A stretch of 16,152 nt of DNA, taken from contig URCR01000057.1 of assembly GCA_900546325.1 (NCBI GenBank), forward strand, positions 1-16,152. Direction: 5' to 3'. Below are positions 9,201-15,200 of this stretch, one piece after another. A program made the position numbers and the translations under genes. The stretch's first letter is position 1; every line of letters begins with the position of its first letter. The stretch comes from an uncultured Lachnospiraceae bacterium. Lineage in GTDB: Bacteria; Bacillota; Clostridia; Lachnospirales; Lachnospiraceae. The notes below the pieces were generated by a model. That model did not search any database. It was not told the origin of the DNA and worked only from the letters and a program-made list of their open reading frames with translations.

Positions 9201-10591
9201 CCTTCAATCAGTCTTGCCGTAATATGAAACAGTGTATTTTTCTGTCCACTTCCCGTGCGGAGAATATCATCTACTACTTCATCAGAAATAAGAAAAGCGG
9301 CTGGCTGTTCTAATGCAGCTACCGCTTTCCTTATTTCTCCTAACTGTTCCTCTTCTGTCGGGAACAGACTTAATTGTAAATAATCTCCTGAATTACCAGT
9401 TCCTCTGCCTGTGCTTTGATCTGGTTCATGTGTCTGGTCCATGCCATCCCGTCTGCCATTTTGTCCGGTGCCGGGTTTTTCTCCAGAAGTTCTGACATCA
9501 GGTTGTCTACTCTCTGCCTTGCCTGGCTGTCGATTTCCATCAGATGACTGTCCAGACGGTTCTGTAAGGTCAGAATGTTGAATCTGGCTACTTTGTGGTT
9601 TCTCAGATACTCTTTCCTCATCAATCCGTACTTCCCGATCGTTCCTCTCGTCTCCTCCAGACTGATATCCGGAATCTGGTACTCTCCATTCTGGCTGTAA
9701 GTGATCTCTCTCATGCTCTGTTTCCTTCTTATTTTCTCCTCTATCTTCTGTGTTCCTTGTTTTGCTTTCACGAATTAACGTGTTAAATTCATTATAAGCT
9801 ACTTCTTTTTCTTTTGCAACCGTTTTCAGATCTTTTTCCAAGTCATTCAACACATATCGTCCAATCTGCATCAATACCGGTCTGCTGATCTCATTCACAG
9901 AACTTCCAAGGTGTCCAATAACCTTTAACTGGTTAAAATCTGTAATATGACGAAAATCCTCTGCATCAAGATATTCCTGCACATCCAGTCCGCATCGGTT
10001 CAGTAACACATACCAGACACTGTTTGTCATCAGTTCCCGGAACTCCACTTTCTGATTCTGTTCATCCAGATCTTCCAGAAAAGTGCCGGCTACATCCATT
10101 TGCAGTTCGTCGAAAGCATCCGGCAACCAGGCCTGCACACTTTCTTCTGCCGCCTGGTGAAGAACCTCTGCTAATCCTCCCTCTGTTGCTTCCAGTGCCA
10201 GCCGCTCCTGCAGATAATCTGCCACCAGTTGTTCTCCTTCTGGATTAAGATTCCATAACTGCGGATCTCTGCCCAGATTTTTTACCTTATAAGTATCCTG
10301 CACATCAAAAACATATCGGAGTTTCGTTTTTGGTCCGGATGTGTTATCTATCAGGGCAATTCCTTTAGAACCCTTTTTAATCCATCGGTACATCTTCTGG
10401 TTCCAGATTTCCATGGATGCCACGGCTGTTGCTCCCGGACGCTGTGCATAGATCAAGAGCTGTTCCGGAAAAGTGTACCGGTACAGCCTGGATGCAGTAT
10501 TTAGAAACCGCATCCATTCCTGCGGATTGGCAGCAACATCCTTTGCCACTTCCTCCGTCAGAAGTTCCATTGCATATAATTTATTTGCCAT
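3260..10591 (-). CDS. Giant polyvalent protein: ArdC-N-like, N6-adenine methyltransferase and SNF2 helicase (2443 aa)
   Basis: Visible domains in order: residues about 20-90 resemble the ArdC N-terminal ssDNA-binding domain (FPEQLLIYAQRPGATAV, then WIKKGSKGIALI); 275-410 is a charged disordered linker ending in the sliding-clamp motif QLSLF (406-410); 431-540 and 645-755 are two copies of an accessory module (FLKEEYETGG and FLKNEYGTGG); 750-825 is an acidic linker; about 860-1110 is an N6-adenine methyltransferase with motif I EPSMGVGNF (946-954) and motif IV GNVPFG (1009-1014, usually NPPF/Y); about 1590-2150 is an SNF2-type helicase with Walker A GAGKT (1618-1622), DEAH (1780-1783), ATGTPISNS and the motif VI stretch QREGRIFRQG (2108-2117); about 2325-2392 is coiled coil; the tail has GSIHEKLQIYK. 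The layout parallels phage P1 DarB, which protects incoming DNA from type I restriction, so an antirestriction role during transfer is likely but inferred. The start is supported by AGGGAG 6 nt upstream inside the preceding gene. A second gene (tnpV) is encoded in another frame of the linker. Confidence 0.95.
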   Translation of the reverse strand: MANKLYAMELLTEEVAKDVAANPQEWMRFLNTASRLYRYTFPEQLLIYAQRPGATAVASMEIWNQKMYRWIKKGSKGIALIDNTSGPKTKLRYVFDVQDTYKVKNLGRDPQLWNLNPEGEQLVADYLQERLALEATEGGLAEVLHQAAEESVQAWLPDAFDELQMDVAGTFLEDLDEQNQKVEFRELMTNSVWYVLLNRCGLDVQEYLDAEDFRHITDFNQLKVIGHLGSSVNEISRPVLMQIGRYVLNDLEKDLKTVAKEKEVAYNEFNTLIRESKTRNTEDRGENKKETEHERDHLQPEWRVPDSGYQSGGDERNDREVRIDEERVSEKPQSSQIQHSDLTEPSGQSSDGNRQPGKAESRQPDVRTSGEKPGTGQNGRRDGMDQTHEPDQSTGRGTGNSGDYLQLSLFPTEEEQLGEIRKAVAALEQPAAFLISDEVVDDILRTGSGQKNTLFHITARLIEGLDNEEMQNFLKEEYETGGKGFTIDGQKISIWYDNDGIRIRRGDSARRNFDRMVTWEEAADRIRDMYEDRSYVDNLISNNAIEQEQEEMTNLLALHFRDTSRNREEQQSYSDWQDVVREAWTDSAEADAIAHRFEWLQKDMDENPEDYRRWEIQHNPEYFQRFQDLQRERSWVDQKFTVERPALSFITQDEIDAVLRRGGITAGGRNRIYEYFMEHHDIKDAAEFLKNEYGTGGAAPGIPGAYESDASHDAKGLKLAKGKIGSPDVEVLLKWNKVAERVRQLIRTDDFLSPEELEKYEERQEAQRQADLEGAQQALEVEQEGSDQQEIREENQEPSEVETQPEAVEDAEKKEDITPEQSDIPATNFHITDDELGQGTPKEKFRANIMAIQLLKKCEEENRNATPDEQEILSRYVGWGGLADAFDETKSAWETEYLELKTVLTPEEYAAARASTLNAHYTQPIVIESMYQALENLGFTKGNILEPSMGVGNFFGMLPEKLNQSKLYGVELDSISGRIAKLLYPDANIQIKGFEKTDYPNDFFDVAIGNVPFGAYKVNDRQYDRYNFMIHDYFLAKTIDQLRPGGVAALITTKGTMDKASPEVRKYLAERADLLGAIRLPNTAFKANAGTEVSADILFFQKRDSMTKEMPEWVNLGSDANGITVNQYFADHPEMILGEMKEVSGPYGMETTCMPIEGADLEVQLAEAVRNIHGNMAPAVDVDAELDDVPESIPADPNVRNYSYAVVDDQVYYRVNSLMNQVKMPAATAERVKGMVEIRDTVRELIAMQMEESVTDEEIHKQQEKLNQVYDAYTAKYGVIGSNANKRAFSDDASYCLLCSLEDLNEDGTLKRKADMFTKRTIKKAVAVTSVETATEALALSLNERAKVDLSYMAQLTGKTEEKITEELVGVIFKNPLTDQWESGDEYLSGNVREKLNTARTFAENHPEFTPNVRALEAVQPRELEASEIEVRIGATWIEPSDYQDFMRELLHTPWYLAQKEIQVKYSEVNGEWRITGKNADSPRNAFAYATYGTERANAYRILEDTLNLKDVRIYDKSVNENGDEIRVLNKKETMLASQKQDAMKAAFKDWIFKDQQRRERLVRVYNERFNSIRPREYDGSHLTFPGMNPEIELRPHQKNAVAHQLYGDNVLLAHVVGAGKTYEMVAAAMESKRLGLSQKNLFVVPNHLTEQWGAEFLQLYPGANILVATKKDFEPANRKKFCARIAMGNYDAIIIGHSQFERIPISDERQEAMLRKQIDDLEIAIQSARYEQDGGRYTVKQIEKTRKTLMTRLEKLNQKEKKDNVVTFEELGVDHLYVDEAHSYKNAFLYTKMRNVAGIAQNEAQKSADMFNKCQYLDEITGGKGITFATGTPISNSMTELYVMQRYLQNSKLQNMGLGLFDSWASTFGEVVTSIELAPEGTGYRAKSRFARFYNIPELMNMFKEIADIKTSDQLNLPVPEAEYETVVLKPTEQQKEIVASLGERAEVVRNGGVDASVDNMLKITNDGRKLALDQRLVNELLPDDPGSKVSVCAEKSYEIWKDTVVQKSAQIIFCDLSTPKGDGSFNVYDDLKQKLMAKGVPEKEIAFIHDANTEAKKTELFGKVKSGQVRFLIGSTAKMGAGTNVQDRLIALHHLDIGWKPSDLEQREGRIFRQGNHNKKVHIFRYVTESTFDSYMWQLIENKQKFISQIMTSKAPVRSCEDVDEAALSYAEVKALATGNPAVKEKMALDVDVAKLKLLKANHMNNQYRLEDDIARNFPQQIAKLTETIDSYKADIAHYQEHKITDPEQFSMEISGKVFTEKKEAGAALLAVCKDMKAVDAAMDIGNYQGFNMRIQFDSWSKEFILSVKHESVSKVHLGADALGNITRINNLLESYPEKLAEAEQRLETVQEQLTNAKEEVGKPFTKEEELNQKLERLSELNALLNMDEREDTEAEQSESKEKEERPARGSIHEKLQIYKEKSQRESENGREDRKRDFGLE
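8327..8659 (-). repeat. Second copy of an internal duplicated module in the 2443-aa protein
   Basis: Residues about 645-755 repeat the pattern seen at residues 431-540 (bases 8972-9301): an (I/V)xDxxLR start, a helix, FLKxEYxTGG, a beta segment around a GI-R/L turn, then W-x-x-(A/V)-A-(D/E)-R-(I/V)R and a (S/F)xxxE/DN end. The DNA has diverged, so the repeat is visible only at the protein level. The module's function is not known to me; it is common in this helicase family. Confidence 0.65.
8972..9301 (-). repeat. First copy of an internal duplicated module in the 2443-aa protein
   Basis: Residues about 431-540 begin AAFLISDEVVDDILR, contain FLKEEYETGGKGF, then ISIWYDNDGIRI and finish with WEEAADRIRDMY. 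It matches the second copy at bases 8327-8659 in order and spacing of these blocks. It follows directly after the QLSLF motif. Confidence 0.65.
9370..9714 (-). CDS. tnpV: TnpV-family protein encoded inside the 2443-aa gene in an alternative frame (114 aa)
   Basis: A complete small gene lies on the same strand as the giant gene, shifted by +1 nt. Its product starts MREITYSQNGEYQIPDISLE, then GKYGLMRKEYLRNHK, and ends MAWTRHMNQIKAQAEE and LVIQEIIYN. These blocks match the TnpV family I know from Clostridia elements (start like EITY-xxGDY-IP, GxxGxxRxxYLKEH, QMxWVxxMNSIRxxAEEI, end ELIYS). TnpV is named after Tn4451; its function is not established. An in-frame upstream GTG (9771) exists, but the ATG at 9712-9714 fits the family N terminus and has AAGGA 8 nt upstream, so I chose it. 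The gene covers residues 293-408 of the host protein, which is its low-complexity linker, and its stop codon (9370-9372) falls inside the codons for QLSLF. That both frames are intact over 345 nt argues for real dual coding. Family match is strong; expression is not proven. Confidence 0.82.
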   Translation of the reverse strand: MREITYSQNGEYQIPDISLEETRGTIGKYGLMRKEYLRNHKVARFNILTLQNRLDSHLMEIDSQARQRVDNLMSELLEKNPAPDKMADGMAWTRHMNQIKAQAEELVIQEIIYN

Positions 10592-10594
10592 CTG

Positions 10595-10903
10595 TTACTC
10601 CCTTTCTTCTTCCCACTTTTCTTCTACAACATCGGCAATCCGTTCCATTGCCCTTGTCATAGAAGGAAAATTACTACTGTTACTTGCTTTTCCAATCTGA
10701 TCAATAAGAAATTCCGGCATATCTGCAAGTGCTCCGGCAATCATAGCCTTTACCCGGATATCCTCCAGCATAAGAAGCTCTTTTACACCAAATTCTTCAC
10801 CAAATACATCCTGATATCTCCGTAAGTCATCCAAAAGATATTCCGGTTTTAAATCTCTATCCATTTCCTTTCTTTTATCATCACCATATAAACACCAGTC
10901 CAT
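10595..10903 (-). CDS. Uncharacterised 102-aa acidic protein, coupled to the giant gene
   Basis: I do not recognise this protein. It is small, soluble and mostly helical by appearance, with blocks YLLDDLRRYQDVFG, VKELLMLEDIRVKAM and a strongly acidic end (VVEEKWEEERE). No Cys/His metal site, signal peptide or membrane segment is seen. The ATG at 10901-10903 is supported by GGAGGAG about 8 nt upstream. Its TAA is only 3 nt before the ATG of the 2443-aa gene, and the ribosome binding site of that gene (AGGGAG) lies in its last codons, so the two are very likely translationally coupled. This suggests a partner or regulator of the giant protein, but nothing in the sequence shows a mechanism. Confidence 0.8.
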   Translation of the reverse strand: MDWCLYGDDKRKEMDRDLKPEYLLDDLRRYQDVFGEEFGVKELLMLEDIRVKAMIAGALADMPEFLIDQIGKASNSSNFPSMTRAMERIADVVEEKWEEERE

Positions 10904-10932
10904 ATTCTTTTCTCCTCCATCTTCATAAAATT

Positions 10933-10954
10933 AGGGACTGCTCACACAGTCCCC
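10933..10954 (-). terminator. Weak terminator-like hairpin between the DUF5688-like gene and the 102-aa gene
   Basis: The minus-strand RNA can form GGGGACUG/CAGUCCCU (8 bp including one outer G-U wobble) with loop UGUGAG, followed by UAAUUUUAU-like sequence. The U-run is broken, so it should be a partial terminator or attenuator at most. It lies 23 nt after the stop of the 366-aa gene and just upstream of the ribosome binding site for the 102-aa gene, so it could set the ratio of the upstream and downstream products. Confidence 0.45.
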
Positions 10955-10976
10955 TCAAAATCATCGTTATTTCTCG

Positions 10977-12077
10977 TTATAATACTGAGGCAAGGTCTTT
11001 CGCCCTATTCTTTGGGATTGTATCTGTCCCTTTTGCTTTGATCTCCGCCTTGGCTTTCTCCAGTTTTCCATGGATTCCACCTTTTGCTTCTGTCCTCCCA
11101 GTTGCTTTTTCTGCTGCTTTTTCTTTCTCCAGACGTGCTTCCCTGCGTTCGGCATTTTCCATAACTGCTGTCTTTCCATCACAGAACTGAACCTTATCCG
11201 AAAGCTGTTCCTGCCTCTCTACCTGCGTCTCATTGACTTCCTGTACCATGGCATTTAATTCCGGTACTTCAAACATTCCGTTATCAGGAAGAATCAGCAC
11301 CTCATGAATTGAAGAGGGAAGAACAAAATAATCACTTCCCAGGCATTCACCGATCTGCTTACGAATATCTTCCTGCAGTAACAGTGATGCACCATTCATT
11401 TTTTGTGCATTTGAAAGACAGAACATTGGATTTTCCATTGCTTCAACATTCAGTTTTTCATTCAAAAGATTTTCTGCTTCTTCACCAAAAATCATGGATT
11501 TTATCATTTCATTCATGTCCATCAAAACAACACCACGATTTCTGTCTGCCGCCACTGCATCTGCCTGGATTTGTTCTGCTGTCACACCCCATTCATTCAT
11601 AAGATTGACAGTAACCGGAATACTACCAATTCCTCCCTCGTTTTCTTCCACATTCACTGCGTAATATGCTGCAAAATCTCCATGTTCGGTAACAACTTTA
11701 TCAGCCAGGCGTTCTTCATTCCATTCCCGGTCACAGATTCTCACCTGTAATTTGTCCTTCATTTTTTCATAATCCAAAATATCCGGAAGACCCATATTGA
11801 TAAATGCCGCTTTGTCCTGCACTTCAATACGCATATCTGCCACATCACCCACACAGGAATCCAGATTTTTTCCATTGACATATTCCATATAAAGAGAATC
11901 CAGATATACCATCGGCACAGCTCTTTGATCACCCTGTGGAATTGAAATGCCAGTCAACCTTAATCCATTATTTTTTGCAACTTCTTCAATACGGATTTCT
12001 CCATTCTGATATGAATCCGGCAAATAGTCTTTTACATTATCTTTGACATATTCATAAAATTCTTTTCTGTTCATCAT
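10977..12077 (-). CDS. DUF5688-like protein (366 aa)
   Basis: A cytoplasmic protein with an N-terminal globular part and a basic tail. Residues about 5-290 fit my memory of DUF5688: EEVAKNNGLRLTGISI near residue 31, PMVYLDSLYMEYVNGK near 55, then YYAVNVEE, and FVLPSSIHEVLILPD around 251-265. This family is common in Lachnospiraceae and in their mobile elements and has no known function. Residues about 300-366 are charged and helical with the shared tail motif GGIHGKLEKAK (333-343). The start has two ATGs in a row (12077 and 12074); the AGGGG site sits 9 nt before the first, which is therefore chosen. The upstream 46-codon ORF ends 6 nt before this start, suggesting coupling. The family assignment is from memory and should be confirmed. 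Confidence 0.82.
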   Translation of the reverse strand: MMNRKEFYEYVKDNVKDYLPDSYQNGEIRIEEVAKNNGLRLTGISIPQGDQRAVPMVYLDSLYMEYVNGKNLDSCVGDVADMRIEVQDKAAFINMGLPDILDYEKMKDKLQVRICDREWNEERLADKVVTEHGDFAAYYAVNVEENEGGIGSIPVTVNLMNEWGVTAEQIQADAVAADRNRGVVLMDMNEMIKSMIFGEEAENLLNEKLNVEAMENPMFCLSNAQKMNGASLLLQEDIRKQIGECLGSDYFVLPSSIHEVLILPDNGMFEVPELNAMVQEVNETQVERQEQLSDKVQFCDGKTAVMENAERREARLEKEKAAEKATGRTEAKGGIHGKLEKAKAEIKAKGTDTIPKNRAKDLASVL

Positions 12078-12083
12078 ACGCTT

Positions 12084-12224
12084 TTACCCCTTTCTGATCA
12101 TGTGATGGTTCATTCTTTTCCTGCTGACCATCTGCTCGGCTTTTTTCTGATAAGCCATCATTCTTTTTAAAGTTCTCTCCTGGTTCTTTCTTGCTTCCTG
12201 TCTCTTTTCCATTGTTTTCATCAT
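12084..12224 (-). CDS. Candidate small basic protein (46 aa), upstream of and coupled to the DUF5688-like gene
   Basis: An ATG at 12224 opens a 46-codon frame, MMKTMEKRQEARKNQERTLK at the start and ending RMNHHMIRKG. It is very rich in Lys and Arg and holds eight Met, and is probably a single amphipathic helix. AAAGGG lies about 10 nt before the first ATG, which is acceptable but not strong. The stop codon at 12084-12086 overlaps the ribosome binding site region of the 366-aa gene and is 6 nt before its start, as in coupled leader genes. It fills most of the 219-nt gap between the surface-protein gene and the 366-aa gene, which is otherwise unexplained. I do not recognise a family. It could be a small nucleic-acid-binding protein or simply a translated leader. 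Confidence 0.5.
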   Translation of the reverse strand: MMKTMEKRQEARKNQERTLKRMMAYQKKAEQMVSRKRMNHHMIRKG

Positions 12225-12259
12225 ATTTTTCTGTCCCTTTCTGTGAATTTTTGTATTTT

Positions 12260-12288
12260 AAAGGGAGCCCTGATTCAGGGCCCCCTTT
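12260..12288 (-). terminator. Strong hairpin after the surface-protein gene, terminator or processing element
   Basis: The minus-strand RNA forms a 13-bp stem (AAAGGGGGCCCTG with CAGGGCTCCCTTT, one G-U wobble) with an AAU loop, 8 nt after the stop of the surface-protein gene. The U-run is only the three U of the stem, followed by AAAAU, so read-through into the downstream genes is likely. It may protect the upstream mRNA end or reduce expression of the following genes. Confidence 0.65.
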
Positions 12289-12296
12289 ACTGAGGA

Positions 12297-15200
12297 TTAC
12301 TGTTTTCTGATTTTCTTTCTGCTGATATAAAGTCCTGCCATGCCTCCGGTAGAGATAAGCAGAAGCAGAATCGGCAGCCAGATATTTGTGTTATCTCCTG
12401 TCTTCGGTGCATCTGATACCTTCGTCTCTTCATGGGACTGCGGCACATCTGGTGTGCTTGGTGTTTCCGGAACTTCCGGTTTCTCATTTGTCAGATTGAA
12501 AGTAACTTCTACAACCGGCGTACTGTCGTCTGCGTAGGCAAATGTCACTTCATGCTTGGTCTGATCCAGTGTGTATCCATCCAGTGTTTTTGTCTCCACC
12601 AGATAATACTTGATTGCTGTATCATATTTGCCGTTCTTGAATGCGGCAATCTCATACAGCTTACTCTCGGCATGACCGGCAGCATCTGTTTTTAAGGTTT
12701 CCAGGACCTTTCCTTTGCTGTCACGGAATTCAAATTCTACTCCTTTCAGCGGTTCCCCAGATGATTTATCTGTCTTATTGAGAATGACTTTTCCCTTGGC
12801 AGTATCATCTTTCATAACCACTTTCTGGATTTCTCCAGTATCCTTCACCTCAAATGTCACATCCGATGTCAGAAGATATCCTTTTGGTGCCTGTTCCTCT
12901 CGTAAGGTGTATCTACCAATTGGCAGTTTTTCAATATAGTGTGCCTCCTCTGTGGAAGTCCAGCTCTCTACTACCTGATCGTCCTTATCAAGAATCGTTA
13001 GTTTTGCACCAGGAATCTCTGTATCTCCTGTGATATCTGTCTTGCTGATCTGAACCTTGGTCACATCATCTTTCATCTCATGCTTCTGAATCTCAGCTGT
13101 ATTCTCAACCGTAAAGGTAATGCTCTCTGCAGTAACATATCCGTCTGCCGGTTTTGTTTCCGTCATGGTATACTCATTACCTACAACAAGTTCTTTGATC
13201 ACATGAGATCCTTCTGTAGAAGTCCATTCATCCACAACATTTCCATCTGCATCCGTCACTTTCAGGTGTGCACCTGGAAGTTCTTTGCCTGTGGTCAGGT
13301 CTGTTTTTGTCAGTTCCACTGTGGTCGGCTGATTTTCAAACGTAAAATCATAGCTTACTTCTGCCTGATCTTCTCCGGCATATTCAAAGGTAAACTCCTG
13401 CACTTCTTCCGTTGTCACAAATCCGTCCGGTGCACTGTTCTCTTTTACATAATATTTTCCATCTACTGGAAGATCTGCCGCAAAAGTGATCTGTCCTTTC
13501 TCATCGGTTGCTTTCTGCTCGATGAGGGAATCTTTCTCAAGCAACACATCTCCGTTTACATTTTTGATATCTTCACTGGTATAAAGGCCGAAGACGCCGC
13601 CTGCAAGAACACGGTCTGTATCTTTTTCTTTCTTCAGAACAGTAACCTTTACTTTCTGACGGGTATTCTGCCATTTTTCATCATAAGTGATTACCGGTGT
13701 GTCCTGATCACGGTAGGAAAGATCAACATATCTCGGTTCTCCATCCAATACATAGCCATGGGCAGTTTTAACTTCTTTCACATAGTATTTGCCTGCCGGG
13801 AGATTATCCATCTGTGCAATACCATTGGAATCTGTAGTAATAGTTCCTACTTTTTCATCTGCTTTGTAATAATCTTTGCTGACACCATCTGCCGCTTTGA
13901 TATCTTCCGCAGCAAATACATCGAAAGTCACATCTGTAAGGCTTCCGGTTACATATTCGAAGAGATGCTCCACAGTGCCTTTTACATTGTCCAGAAGTGT
14001 CACTTTATCCAAAAATTCTCCATTTTTGTTGATGATTAAAAGTCCTGTCGGCACTTCGTCTTTCATCTCTACCTTCTGAATCTCTGCGGTATCTTCCAGT
14101 GTGAACTTCACATCCGTTGCTTTCAGATATCCATACGGTGCGATTTCTTCACGAAGGGTATATTCCTCCCCAACGGTCAGTCGTTTAATCACATGTGGCT
14201 GGTCTTTTACAGAAGTCCACTGATCTACGACATTCCCCTCTCTATCAAGAACGGTGAGTTTTGCTCCATCCAGTTCCACACCTGTTGTCACATCTGATTT
14301 TGTAATTTCAACCGTTGTCGGCTGATTCTTCTTCACTGTTTTCAGTTTTACTGTCTTCACGTCCTGTCCCTGATAAGAAGCATCCAGATTCAGAACTTCA
14401 TCGGAAGAAACGAATCCTGCCGGTGCCTTTAACTCTTTTACATAATACTGTCCGAGTGGCAGATCCAGCGTACAGGAAGCAATTCCATCTTTATCAGAAG
14501 TCATTTCCTGTAACAGGGTATCAGCGTTGACAATGACTTTGCCTTCTGCTTTGATATCATCTTTGTTATAAATGCCAAAGACTGCACCTTCTACCGTTGC
14601 TCCGTTTTCTGCATCCTGTTTTTCTACCTGGATTGCAACTTTCTGTCTGTCATCACCAACAGTCACTTCCTGTTCGATCACAGGTGTATCCTGATCTGCA
14701 TAGACAAATGCTACATCCGATCTGTCATGGTTCAGAACAAATCCTTCCGGTGCTGTTTTTTCTACCACATAGTAAGAACCAAGCGGCAGGTTATCTGCAA
14801 CTGCTTTTCCGTCTTCCCCGGTCGTTACCGTTGTTACCAGAGCATCTTTTGCATAAATCAGCTGTCTGTTTCCATTTTCATCTTTCTGATAATCCGGTGT
14901 GTAGATATTTTCCGCTGCATAGACGTTAAACTCTGCACCTTTCAGATATTTTTCTTCATAAACAAAATCCTTTTTGAATCCACTCAGCATCTCACCTTTT
15001 TTATAGATCGTCAGCTTTCCTTTTACCGGATGATTCTCGTAATCAACTGTGATAATGGCATCGCCGCTTTCTGAATCCATCTGATAAGCAGTGTTTGCAT
15101 CAACAGCAATCTCCATATAATTCTTGTTGATTGTGTACCCTTCCGGTGCGTTGACTTCCTCAATCCGGTAATGTCCGATTTTCAGGTTCTTTGGCATGAT

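Noticed and set aside
9715..9771. GTG at 9771 as the start of tnpV (133 aa)
   Set aside because: The extra 19 residues are not part of the family pattern and the GTG lacks a good ribosome binding site, whereas the ATG at 9714 has AAGGA 8 nt upstream.
10967..11182. 71-codon minus-strand frame overlapping the end of the DUF5688-like gene, very basic
   Set aside because: Same-strand shadow of the Lys/Glu/Ala-rich tail of the 366-aa gene; no family pattern and no ribosome binding site. It differs from tnpV, which has clear family blocks.
11286..11324. SSIHEV inside the DUF5688-like protein as a further copy of the shared tail motif
   Set aside because: It lies in the middle of the globular domain, is followed by hydrophobic LILP instead of a basic helix, and lacks the K/R-L step of the tail motif.
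13080..14039. 319-codon plus-strand open frame
   Set aside because: It is antisense to the CnaB domains, whose amino-acid pattern is beyond doubt. The plus-strand product is rich in Cys, Phe, Ile and His with no domain pattern and no ribosome binding site, typical of a shadow frame.
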